From Lantana camara (Eukaryota; Streptophyta; Magnoliopsida; Lamiales; Verbenaceae): a stretch of DNA of 64,000 bases. The stretch is from positions 12,334,001 through 12,398,000 of the forward strand of contig CM074863.1 in the NCBI GenBank assembly GCA_037501455.1, written 5' to 3'. Below the pieces are notes generated by a model, which was given only the letters and a program-made list of their open reading frames with translations, searched no databases and was not told the DNA's origin. A program made the translations under genes and the position numbers. The first letter of the stretch is position 1, and every line of letters begins with the position of its first letter. Of this stretch, positions 38,370 through 48,390 are shown one piece after another.

Positions 38370-39854
38370 ATGTATCTTGCGAGGGATCAGAAAATGGCGA
38401 ACTCCCCTCGCCCCAGCAAAGTCCCCGAGGACAGAGGAGATTCAACCAGGGGCCGCCGCCGCAGCCCCATTCCCGCTCGGCGGAACGCCTCTCCCCTTCG
38501 AAAGTTCGAGCGCATTCCTCTCAACCGCCCTATAGCCGAAGTATATGCCATGGCGGATAAGAAGCTGTTCAAGAGGCCGCCAAAGTTGAGAGAAACGGAA
38601 GCTCAGAAGCGCTCGGGGAAGTACTGCGCTTTCCACAAGCAGAAAGGGCATGACACCAGTGAATGTCATCAGCTAGAAAGGGAGATTCAGAGGCTGATCG
38701 CTGGGGGGCACCTTAAGGAGTTCGTAAAGGTATTGGAGAGGTACGACGAGCACTGTGCGGAGCGAGCAATTGCACGTGGGAGAAGCCGTTCGCGCTCTCG
38801 GAGCCCGCGTCACCGTCACACCGAGCCCAGTGACCGTGGAAAAGGGAAAGCATCGGACGTGGAAAACCAGCCCTTCGCGGTCATTCACATGATTGCTGGA
38901 GGACCCTCGGGGGGCGACTCTAACGCTTCCCGACGCCGCTACATTCGAAGTTATGACCAGAGATTTTCTCAGCCCAGGCCAGTGCTCTCTATTGATAAAT
39001 CATCACGCTCGGAGAAGGATGAAAGCGTAGGTTTCACAGAGAAAGACTTAGAGCACATTGTAACGCCCCATGGGGTCGGTGAAACCTCTGACTGCCCCAT
39101 GGTGGTTAGCTTAGACGTTCACAATCACGTTGTAAAGAGGGTCTTAATTGATAGTGGAAGCTCCGTGAATGTTTTGCCTTACTCCACGTTCCGGAAAATG
39201 AACATCACAAACATCCAGCTCGAACCCCTCAGAACAGCCCTCGTCGGCTTTGGGGGTTCCGAGATCGTCCCTCGCGGACAAATTCGCTTGGCCACCTCTT
39301 TCGGTCGCGCCCCACAGCGAAAGACTTTAAATGTTCTCTATGTGGTGGTCGAAGTAGACCTACCATACAACATCATCACTGGGCGCCCAGCCCTCGTTGA
39401 CTTCAAAGCTGTAATTTCCACCTATCATCAGAAAGTCAAGTTTCCCACCCCCGAGGGTACAGGAGAAGTACTGTGCAATGTTAAGGAAGCGTGGGAATGC
39501 TACATACTTTCCCTTCGAAGCCATAAGCCCAAACAACCTACCCAAGCAGGTTCCACCAAAAAGTCCGTTGACTTCCCCAAACTAGATGAAGATGGCCCCG
39601 AGCGCAAGAGGGCCAAGCTCTGTAAAAAGAAGAATAAGAAGAAGGCCACGGACGAATCAGCAGATGCGGGGAGTTCGCCCCTCGGAGAGGTTGGGGTTTC
39701 CTCCTCGGAAGACGAGGATCAAATACCCCCGGGAGATACCAGTGGGAGAATTACAGGCAAGAAGCGAGCGCTCGAACAGCCGAGGCCTGAGGTGCGGGTG
39801 GAACCTACGGAGAGCTTCCTGACCGTCGAATTGGAACCCGGGGAATCCAGATAA
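38370..39854 (+). CDS. Gag C-terminus, zinc knuckle and aspartic protease
   Basis: 494 codons, in a frame shifted from the preceding gag frame. Contains a Cys/His knuckle (KYCAFHKQKGHDTSECHQ) around residues 84-101, an Arg/Ser-rich stretch near 135-150, and a retropepsin-like domain with VLIDSGSSVNVLPYSTF around residue 258, the catalytic Asp being in DSG. A Lys-rich linker and acidic tail end at 39854. Pol continues in yet another frame just beyond a GGGG run near 39839-39842. Confidence 0.88.
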   Translation: MYLARDQKMANSPRPSKVPEDRGDSTRGRRRSPIPARRNASPLRKFERIPLNRPIAEVYAMADKKLFKRPPKLRETEAQKRSGKYCAFHKQKGHDTSECHQLEREIQRLIAGGHLKEFVKVLERYDEHCAERAIARGRSRSRSRSPRHRHTEPSDRGKGKASDVENQPFAVIHMIAGGPSGGDSNASRRRYIRSYDQRFSQPRPVLSIDKSSRSEKDESVGFTEKDLEHIVTPHGVGETSDCPMVVSLDVHNHVVKRVLIDSGSSVNVLPYSTFRKMNITNIQLEPLRTALVGFGGSEIVPRGQIRLATSFGRAPQRKTLNVLYVVVEVDLPYNIITGRPALVDFKAVISTYHQKVKFPTPEGTGEVLCNVKEAWECYILSLRSHKPKQPTQAGSTKKSVDFPKLDEDGPERKRAKLCKKKNKKKATDESADAGSSPLGEVGVSSSEDEDQIPPGDTSGRITGKKRALEQPRPEVRVEPTESFLTVELEPGESR

Positions 39855-39858
39855 GATC

Positions 39859-42800
39859 ATGCAGATAGGTTCCAGCCTCGACGGCCCCTCTCAGATTATG
39901 ATGATTGAGTTCTTGCGAGAAAATATTGATGTATTTGCCTGGAAAGCTTCAGACCTCACTGGCATAGATCCGAGAGTTATTGTCCACAGGCTGAATGTGG
40001 ATCCGGCCTTCAAACCTTTAAAGCAAAAGAAGAGGGATGTCCATGGGTTCCGGAGGCAAGTCATAGAAGAAGAAGTCAATAAACTGCTTGACGCTCAATA
40101 CATAGAAGAAATTCTATATCCAGAATGGCTGTGCAATGTGGTGCTCGTTCCGAAGAGCGCCAACAAGTGGCGTATGTGCAATGACTTCACAGACCTCAAC
40201 AAGGCATGTCCTAAGGATCCGTACCCCTTGCCTAGAATTGATCAGTTGGTGGATTCGACCGCTGGGTGTGAACTTATGAGCATGATGGACGCTTTCCAAG
40301 GATATTATCAGATATTTATGGCTCTGGAGGATCGTCCTAAAACTGCTTTCGTAGTCCACATGGGTGTTTATTGCTTCAAAGTCATGCCCTTTGGGCTCAA
40401 AAATGCCGGAGCGACATACCAACGTCTTGTCAACAGGATGTTCGAGTGTGAGATTGGAAAGTCCATGGAAGTATACGTAGATGACATGATCGTCAAAAGC
40501 GAACGCCAGCATTCTCACCTAGAAGACCTAAAACGAGCGTTCAGTATCCTGCGTTGTTACGGTATGAAATTGAATCCATCCAAGTGTACATTTGGCGTGC
40601 GGGGTGGCAAATTTTTGGGGTACATGGTCAGCCAATGGGGCATAGAGGCGAACCCAGAGAAAATTAAGGCAATCCTGGACATACCCTCGCCCCGCAATCT
40701 GAGAGAAGTCCAGGTGCTTGTGGGTAAGATCATTTCATTAAACAGGTTCATCTCCCGTTCAGCGGACAGGAACTTACCCTTCTTTAAAATTCTGCCTCGC
40801 AACTTTACCTGGAGCGAGGACTGCGAAAAGGCCCTGCAGGACATGAAGCGGTACCTTTTGAGCGTGCCTTTGTTGACCAAACCTATCCCGGGGGAGAGCT
40901 TGTTTGTGTATCTATCAGTTTCCTTGGAAGCCACGAGCGCTGTCCTCGTGGCAATTCGCGAGCGTAAGCATATGCCGGTGTATTATTTAAGTAAGACTCT
41001 ACAGGGAGCGGAGAAAAGATACATGGAAATAGAGAAGTTTGCTTTTGCGCTCGTTAATGCCTCTCGGAGGCTAAGGCCTTATTTTCAAGCGCATTCCATC
41101 GTGGTGCTCACAGATCAGCCCCTCAGACAGGTGCTTGCAAAGCCGGACGTCTCAGGGAGATTAATTAAGTGGTCAATTGAACTTAGCCAATTTGACATCA
41201 CCTTCGAGCCTCGCACGGCGATACAGGCTCAGGCCGTGGCAGACCTATTGGTAGAACGTTTCAACTTAGATACCGGGCCCTCAGCAGAGGATGGTTTATG
41301 GCTTTTGCACACAGATGGCTCCTCGACCTCACAAGGGGGAGGAGCCGGGGTGACCCTCAGGGATCCTCTTGGAGCTGAAGTTGACTATGCGATCAAGCTG
41401 GCGTTCCAAGTCACCAACAACGAAGCTGAGTATGAGGCCCTCATCCAGGGGCTCAGGATTACACTTCAAAACGGTGCCACTTGGGTCACTGCATATGTTG
41501 ATTCGCAGTTGATCGCGAGTCAAATTGATGGTTCTTATGAGGCCCGAGAAGCCACTATGGTGCGATATCTGGCGAGCGCCAAGGAGGTGATAGCCAAGTT
41601 CAAGGAATTCCACCTTTTGCAGGTCCCAAGGGCAGAAAACGAGCGTGCTGACGCTCTCTCAAAGTTCGCATCCGCCCTGGATGGTGTTAGCGAGCGTGCT
41701 GTTACGTTTCTTAGAACCGAGGAGCCGCTGATAAATAGAGGCGAACCTTCGAAGGAGGTGAATATGATTGACCCCTCCGAGCCCTGTTGGCTCGACGAAA
41801 TTATCAGATTCCTCCAGGATGGAACCAGCCCAAGCTACAAAGTTGAGGCTCGAAAAATCAGAAACAAAGCCCCTCGCTTCTCATTGGACGCCGAGGGTCG
41901 GCTATTCAAGCGATCCTTCCAAGGCCCACCGATGAGATGTTTGAGACCCTCGCAGGCCAAGGAAGTTTTAGAGCATGTGCATAATGGGAGTTGTGGGAAC
42001 CACTCAGGCGGTCGAATCTTGGCAAAGAAAGTCTTAAGGAGTGGGTTCTACTGGCCCTCGGTGTTGCAGGATGCCATTAACTACTCCAAGAAATGCCCTA
42101 AGTGCCAATTTCATTCTAACACCCCTCAGTTGCCGGCAGCTCAAATGATTCCTATTGATGTTTTGTGGCCTTTTGATCAGTGGGGCATTGATATTGTGGG
42201 ACCCCTCCCAATGGCGGTCGGACAAAAGAAATTCGTAATACTCGTTGTGGACTACTTCACTAAATGGGCCGAAGCTGAAGCAGTCGCGAAAATAACGTTC
42301 AAGGTGGTGAGGGATTTCGTTTGGAAGAACATCATTTGCAGATACGGCATCCCGAGGGTAATCATCTCAGATAATGGATCCCAATTCATCGCAGCTGACA
42401 CACGGGATTGGTGCTACGAACTTGGGATTGAGCAACGTTTCACTTCGGTGGGCCACCCTCAGGCCAACGGTCAAGCGGAGGTAACTAATAGAACCATACT
42501 CCAGCATCTGAAGACGATGCTCGAAAGCAAGAAGGGCGAATGGGCTGAAGAACTTCAAGGAGCCCTGTGGGCATATCGTACTACTCCACGAGCGGCAACA
42601 GGAGAAACTCCTTACTCCCTCGTTTATGGCTCCGAAGCTATGATACCTGCGGAAATTGCTCAAGAATCCGCACGCGTTGCCTATTTCGAGCCCGCTGCCA
42701 ACGAGGCCAATCGGGCGCTCGAGTTAGATTTGTTGGACGAGAAGAGGAATACTGCTTGGGCACGTATCCACAAATACGAAGCGACCGTCGCTCGCCAATA

Positions 42801-43017
42801 CAACAAACGTGTTAAGGAGAGGACTTTCCAGCTAGGGGACTTGGTCCTCAAAAAAGTTGAAGTCTCCAAACATGTGGGTAAGTTGGACCCCAATTGGGAA
42901 GGCCCCTTCAAAGTCATTCAGGTACGAGCAAATAACACCTACCTGCTGGAGACTTTGCAAGGCGAGCGTCTCCTTAGGCCATGGAATGCATGTAACCTTA
43001 GAAGGTTCTACGTGTAA
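39859..43017 (+). CDS. Retrotransposon Pol: RT, RNase H, aRNase H, integrase
   Basis: 1052-codon frame. Reverse transcriptase with the catalytic YVDDMIV near residue 205. The Gypsy-type RNase H follows (SLFVYLSVSLEATSAVLVA, then YYLSKTLQGAEKRY). A second RNase H of archaeal type begins at LHTDGSSTSQGGGAGV near residue 483, which marks the Tat lineage. Integrase: HHCC zinc finger (HVHNGSCGNHSGG, CPKC), then the DDE core with WGIDIVGP, ISDNGSQF and GQAEVTNR. There is no chromodomain. This longest frame is intact, so the damage lies upstream. Confidence 0.94.
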   Translation: MQIGSSLDGPSQIMMIEFLRENIDVFAWKASDLTGIDPRVIVHRLNVDPAFKPLKQKKRDVHGFRRQVIEEEVNKLLDAQYIEEILYPEWLCNVVLVPKSANKWRMCNDFTDLNKACPKDPYPLPRIDQLVDSTAGCELMSMMDAFQGYYQIFMALEDRPKTAFVVHMGVYCFKVMPFGLKNAGATYQRLVNRMFECEIGKSMEVYVDDMIVKSERQHSHLEDLKRAFSILRCYGMKLNPSKCTFGVRGGKFLGYMVSQWGIEANPEKIKAILDIPSPRNLREVQVLVGKIISLNRFISRSADRNLPFFKILPRNFTWSEDCEKALQDMKRYLLSVPLLTKPIPGESLFVYLSVSLEATSAVLVAIRERKHMPVYYLSKTLQGAEKRYMEIEKFAFALVNASRRLRPYFQAHSIVVLTDQPLRQVLAKPDVSGRLIKWSIELSQFDITFEPRTAIQAQAVADLLVERFNLDTGPSAEDGLWLLHTDGSSTSQGGGAGVTLRDPLGAEVDYAIKLAFQVTNNEAEYEALIQGLRITLQNGATWVTAYVDSQLIASQIDGSYEAREATMVRYLASAKEVIAKFKEFHLLQVPRAENERADALSKFASALDGVSERAVTFLRTEEPLINRGEPSKEVNMIDPSEPCWLDEIIRFLQDGTSPSYKVEARKIRNKAPRFSLDAEGRLFKRSFQGPPMRCLRPSQAKEVLEHVHNGSCGNHSGGRILAKKVLRSGFYWPSVLQDAINYSKKCPKCQFHSNTPQLPAAQMIPIDVLWPFDQWGIDIVGPLPMAVGQKKFVILVVDYFTKWAEAEAVAKITFKVVRDFVWKNIICRYGIPRVIISDNGSQFIAADTRDWCYELGIEQRFTSVGHPQANGQAEVTNRTILQHLKTMLESKKGEWAEELQGALWAYRTTPRAATGETPYSLVYGSEAMIPAEIAQESARVAYFEPAANEANRALELDLLDEKRNTAWARIHKYEATVARQYNKRVKERTFQLGDLVLKKVEVSKHVGKLDPNWEGPFKVIQVRANNTYLLETLQGERLLRPWNACNLRRFYV

Positions 43018-44046
43018 ACATCAGTTTTTGTGATCGTCCATTGGCAGCATGGGGTACTTTCTTTTGACAGAAAGCATGTTGTATTCATTTTGGAAATTGC
43101 AAGTATAACAGTAAGCATTTGATTCTTGATTATGTCATTTATTTGCTTTCTTATGGGTTAATGATTTAAGCAAACGTAAGGCCTACTCCGTGTCGAGCAT
43201 CCTCCACGTCGAACGGCCTAAGTAATACCCCAATCGTTTTGAAGCAACGCTATCTGGGTGTTTGACAAATCGTAAGTGTATAAAATCCTAAGAACGAGCG
43301 TGTCAGACAACGGGGGGCAAAAGGCTTAATTTACGCTAGCTGAGTGCACTCCACTCCAGCTCGCGCTCGTAAAAACCCCGATGACCCTCAACTTCTTGGG
43401 TAAGGGCACACTCGTAGAATAGTGGATCCCATAACTATCCTTTCCTGGGTCCCTCAAAATAACGCTAACCCCACGGTTACGCTCGCTTTGATCCCATACT
43501 TAGCAAATCCTACTATTGATTTCTAAAGTATATACAACCTAATGGAGCATTCAAGACGAGGGTGCACGTTATTGGGCCAATACTTAGGAAAATCCCCAGA
43601 AGTTTCCTAAGTTCAAATTCGAGCCTCATTATGGATACGGCTAGGGAACCCCCAGGGAAACACCATCGCGTCCATATCTACGCCCCTCAAATCACCAGAC
43701 GCTGCCAAACTTTAAACTGATGGTACATTGTGATGAATGTCAGGGCACCCTTAAAGAAAACGCCCTCGTGCACAAACACGCTCATCGCAAACGTTCAAAC
43801 AAGCGAGACCAGTTTAAAAACGGCGAGCGCAATGAAATAACATCATTCACCATTCAAAAGTAAAGAAGAAAGTATTCAAACATTCAAGCAGCAAAAAAAA
43901 GGAGTTCAAATATATGGAAAAGCAACATAGAGGAACCCAAAGTGTTCAGGAAATAACTGGAGGATTAAGTACAGACATAAAGTTGTTCATAAATGGGAAG
44001 AAGAATTTAAACTGGCAAGGGCAAGAGATTAATAGTCAAGGGAGCT
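43018..44046. other. Non-coding spacer between Pol and the antisense gene
   Basis: About 1 kb between integrase and the 3' end of the antisense gene, with dispersed CTCG-rich motifs like those of the LTRs. Both the sense Pol transcript and the antisense gene point into it. I see no gene. Confidence 0.5.
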
Positions 44047-46905
44047 TCACTGGGCTGGAGCGTCGGGCTCGGGAGGAGCAGTCGCAACGGGAACAGGGGC
44101 CAACACGTGTGCGTCAGAAGTTTGAGCCTCGCCAGGTTCCTCAACGTCCGCAGTATCCATGACGATGCCCTCGTCTTCTATTTGGATGGGCTCGGGACCT
44201 ACAGTGTTGGCAGCAATAAATTCCCTTTGGAGTGTTTCCACCAACTCCTGATATTCCGGCTCCGCCAAGCTCTCAGTAGGATCCTCGTCTTGGACCATAG
44301 GCTCGCAGTTTTCATCCAGATCCATGTGCAAGCGCGCGTCGGTCCGAGCGCTGTCAGGAGCCAAGCCCAGTTTCACCATCTGCCCGATAGCTTTATGGAA
44401 GAAGCGTCGAGCGTTGTCAAAGCACTGGATGTTGGCGGCAAATATGAAAGCTTTGGAGCGCACGAACTTCATCACTGCCTCCCAAGATACCCTTGCCTCC
44501 AAGCCCTGTACCTTGCCTTGCAAATCAGCGAGGGCCTTCTTTGTCTCCTCGTTTTGGCGAGTGCTCTCTGTCAGCTGCTCACCCAGGTCTCTATTCTGCA
44601 CCCTCAACTGGTCGCGTTCCACCTTCAGCTCCCTATGACGCTCGTCAAGAGTGAGGTAGGCCGCATCCGCTTTCTGCAGATTCTCCCTCAGCTGGTCCTT
44701 CTCGAGGTTGGCAGCGGTCAGTTGGGAGTGGACGTTGTTGTAATCCTCTTGCAGTTGAACGGGGTCAGAGATTCGCAGCAGTTTTTTGTACTTAGCCTTA
44801 TACTCGGAGTAGGCCTGTGCTCGTCCCTGCAAGTTCTTCAACCTAGGGATTACCTCCTGGAGAGTCAGAAGCCAAGGTTATTACTAAAAGGGGAACAATG
44901 GAATTGGGAAATCTTCAGAGGGTACTGGGGACTTACCGGCAGAAGGGCATGACAGGCGTCGTCAGCAACACGAGCGGCGTCATGCTCGTTCAGCTTATCA
45001 TGATCGCCGGAAAATTGGAGTTTTCCGACGATGTCAGAGACGATGTTGACGGAGTAGGCGCTCTTTTTCATAAACACTGGACCCTCGGTCCGCTGGCGCT
45101 TGTAGCGAGAGTCGCCTTTGCAACCTATCTTCCAGAAATCTTCATCCTCTGATGAAGAAGTGTCGCTGCCCTCGCCTTTATGCCCCACGACCACCTCTTT
45201 CCCCTTACCAGAAATTGAGAGGGAATCCGGCATCCTCTTCCTCTTCCCTTGACGGTCGGCCCGGATGGTCTCATGTATACGGACATACTCCCCCGAGCGG
45301 TTTCGAGATCCGCTTGAACTCAATGAAATCGGACCCTCGGGGGCCGCCGGCGGAGGAGTAGCCCCACGGACGCCGTCAACCGTCAAATCTTCAATGGGGC
45401 CCCTACGGGCCTCGTTCCTCGCGCCCTCACGAGCGCCATTATGGCCCCGACCGGCTCCTCGCCTAGTTCTTCTCCCCCTTGGGGCATTTGGAGGACGGAC
45501 TTGTTGTTGTTGCGGAGGCTGGGGATTAGCGCTGGTTCCTTGAGCGCCCAAGATACGAGAAAGTGCCTCAGCATTCATGCCTTGCGATAATATCTGGATA
45601 CCTATAAGAAAGAAGATACGAGCGTCACAAATTGGTTGCTGGCACCACAAGAACAGAAATACAACAACTATACCAAGTCAGGAGACTATTCTAAAAGTTA
45701 GAGCAGTTAGTTCCTAGAATCTAACCGTCGAGGGTCATGATGTTGGCTGGAGGGTTGAGTATCATTTCTGGGGGGCAAGACAAGCCATAACGAAACAAAA
45801 CCCCCTCGTTTTTCATCAAGACCTCAGCCTTGATCCATTTCTTCTCACACTTCATTACGAGGGCTAGTCCCTTGGCCCAGTCCTCGAAATCCTTATTTCT
45901 CACCCTTTCCCTAATCAAAGGACCCTCGCCGTGTATCATCCACTATCGATGAACCCCAAAGATTCCTCCAGGAGCCCCCACGAAGAAATACTTCTCCTTC
46001 CAATGCTCGCCATAGGAGGTGGATGGGGAATCTATCATCTTAAAGCCCGACTTGGCCTGGGCGTAATAAAACCCGTCCGTAGGTGACGAGCGTGGCGAAC
46101 GGGCTACTTGTATCAAGCTGTCAAAATTGGCGATCGAGGATGCATAACCTAAGGCTCTCATCGTTATTATGAAGGTATTGATTAAGGCTATGCCGTTGGG
46201 CAGAATTTGTGAAGGGCAAAGCCCTAGATGGTGGTAGATGGTAGCAGCGGCGTGAGCAATTGGAAATCTTAGGCCACCGGCTAGAACAACATCCCAATAA
46301 ACCGTTATTATCCCAGGTGGCGGTCGGTTGGCCCTCTCTCCTTCCTCTGGCAGTCGCATGGGAAATACAGCTTCATCCCAATAAGCTTTTGTCTTCAGCT
46401 CCTCCAAATCTTCGAGCGTCAAAATACTCTCAATCTCATCTGGAGATCTATCGGTTTGGTGACGGTTATCTTGCCTCACTCGAGTGACAGGCTCCTTTCC
46501 TTTCCTCTGACGCCTTCTGGAAGGTTCAGCTTCAAATGGACGTCCGGATGGCCCTGCTTCGCCCTCGGGAGCCATCACGGCCACGGTGATCCTGTGATCC
46601 TGGGGTCTCACGGCGCTGTTCAACACCGGGAATACTCTCTCTCCTTGCCTCTGCATTTCCATCACGTTATGCATCTCTTCAAAGAGGTCATCCACCCCTC
46701 CAGGAGCACCTTGAACGGCTGCGTCAACCTCTTCATCCCTGGCATCAGCCGGAGCTTGAGCCACTGGAATCGCTATGGGAATCCCCTCACCTGGGGACGC
46801 TCTAGCCATGGGAACCGCTGTAGGTACATCTCCGTGGGGGGAAGAGCTCCCCACGGACATCTCATCTATCTCCCTTACATAATCGTCAACCTGGTGTCTG
46901 GCCAT
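44047..46905 (-). CDS. Spliced antisense gene of the retrotransposon, with one in-frame stop
   Basis: Gene on the strand opposite to gag-pol. Exons: 45726-46905, 44937-45601 and 44047-44856 (1180+665+810 bases = 885 codons). Donors GACG|GTTAG and CCG|GTAAGT and acceptors TTATAG|GT and TCTCCAG|GAG join in frame (phases 1 and 0). Exon 1 codes for a domain like the putative gypsy-type transposon family (Transposase_28), with FPIAHAAATIYHHLGLCPSQ and HWKEKYFFVGAP. Exon 2 is basic and Ser-rich with KRKR-type nuclear signals. Exon 3 starts with a long coiled coil (KDQLRENLQ, ERHRELKVERDQL, TKKALADLQGK). A TAG at 45943-45945 (codon 321) interrupts exon 1, though the frame resumes at once. Function is unknown. 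Extra antisense genes are known in Tat elements such as Grande. Confidence 0.8.
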
Positions 46906-47485
46906 GTTTGTTTTTCGACTTACGAAGACGGAGTTCTCTCAGAAAATTCAATAAAGAAGGAAAATTCTGGAAGGAATTCAACGGCAGAAGGGGCTCTTTG
47001 CTTAGAAGGATCACTCACGCACAACCTAAATCTAAAAGTTAGTATCGGAATACCAGAATTTGTGGAAGCCGTACCTAGAAAGTGAGGAAGAAGCTCGCCG
47101 GAATCTGTAAAAGTGGCGGAGGTTTCTTGCTGCGTATGTGCTTGAAGAAGTCTGAATGCGTAAAAGAGGCTCCAAGATTCTGCAAATCCCTATTTACAGG
47201 GGAGAATTTGCATTGATTAGGGCTTGGGATTTCAAATGGCAATCATTTCCCGCCTAGGAAATCCCCCCACTTTTGGTAACCGCCTCACGTCTCCCGGAGT
47301 GCACGCGCCCACGTTCCCACTCAACATTAAATGCGGACATGACTTCAATTAATGCGGTGTCAGACTGTGTCCGTTACGGAAGTCAAGCGGTCACTTCCCT
47401 AGCAATGGCTTGACCCTCGAGTAATTCAAAATCCTAGGCTCCCTCCCTATTAAATTCTACAGTACGCTCGAGCGATACTACAGAA
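46906..47485 (-). promoter_or_regulatory. Likely promoter and leader of the antisense gene
   Basis: Between the antisense ATG and the polypurine tract. On the minus strand there is a TGTAAATAGGG box near 47190-47200, resembling TATAAATAGGGG in the LTR, about 290 bases upstream of the ATG. This is inference from sequence only. Confidence 0.35.
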
Positions 47486-47486
47486 T

Positions 47487-47499
47487 TTGGGGGGCAAAA
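47487..47499 (+). promoter_or_regulatory. Polypurine tract
   Basis: TTGGGGGGCAAAA lies directly against the 3' LTR, as expected for the primer of plus-strand DNA synthesis. Confidence 0.8.
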
Positions 47500-48343
47500 T
47501 GATGAGGCCCAAAAACGCGCTTGTATCAGAGCCGTCCACGTGTCACCATCTGCTAACGCGGAGACTACACCCTCGCATTGATGGGCTCGTGGGCCAACCC
47601 AGCCCACTCACTTGCCAACTAGTATAGGCCCTTGAGCCTCGGCCAACCATTTAATAACAAGGACGAACCGGCAGGCTCGGCGCTCCCGTCCCGGCCTTCG
47701 GGGTTACCTTTCTCAAGGAATCACCCGCACGAGGGCCATATTCTTGTCGCTCGGGTTTCGGCGCTCAAAGATCATAAGCCGTGAGGAACCCGTCCGAGCA
47801 CTCTTCGAGCGTCAACTGTGCGCTCGCGGGTGATCCCCCACCGCCGTGGTGGATCTGAACCCTCATAAAATGGATCCGGGACCCTCCACCCACGCGACCC
47901 TCGTCAACAACCTCTGACACAAAGGTAGTGCGCGCCATGTACCTGACACGCCGCCTCCTTTTCAGAAACGTCATTCTCACGCCCTCAAGGGCTGCCACGT
48001 GTTAGGGCAACACAGGTTTGGGACCACACGGTCAATTTACCCATTTACCCTCATCCCTAACATATAAATAGGGGAGAACACATGCTTTCTCCCCCCAAGT
48101 CATCTTCTACACACACATTGCATTGTTCTGGGCATTCCTACTGATCTTCTCAAGCTTTCCATTAACCTCACCACAGTTGCACTACCATTACCTATTGCAC
48201 TCTTGGTGTTATCCTAGCTGGAAGAACCCACGCTCACAAGGAAACCCAGTTCCTGAGGCTCTCACGCCTGTGATGGTCTTTCCCTCTTCATACAAATACT
48301 AAATTGTTGTTGCATTTAGGAAACCGATATTCCTGCACCATCA
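47500..48343 (+). repeat. 3' LTR
   Basis: 844 bp, TG...CA, about 98% identical to the 5' LTR by eye, followed by the target copy catat. TATA box at 48063-48070. Confidence 0.92.
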
Positions 48344-48390
48344 CATATATTATGAAATTAATAAAAAAGTGTTAATAAGATAGCAATTCA

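Larger units (their letters stand above)
35949..48343 (+). mobile_element. Ty3/Gypsy LTR retrotransposon, Tat lineage, 12.4 kb
   Basis: Complete element with LTRs at 35949-36791 and 47500-48343, both starting TG and ending CA, and a 5-bp target duplication catat (35944-35948 and 48344-48348). Order: primer-binding site, gag, protease, reverse transcriptase, RNase H, second RNase H, integrase, a non-coding stretch, an antisense gene, polypurine tract, LTR. A second, archaeal-type RNase H and a long 3' region with an extra antisense gene are features of the Tat group (Grande, Retand, Ogre). Two frame changes break gag-pol, so this copy is probably not autonomous. Confidence 0.93.

Noticed and set aside
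44107..44952. 281-codon plus-strand frame in the retrotransposon
   Set aside because: It lies opposite exon 3 and an intron of the antisense gene, whose coiled-coil and splice sites make the minus strand the coding one.
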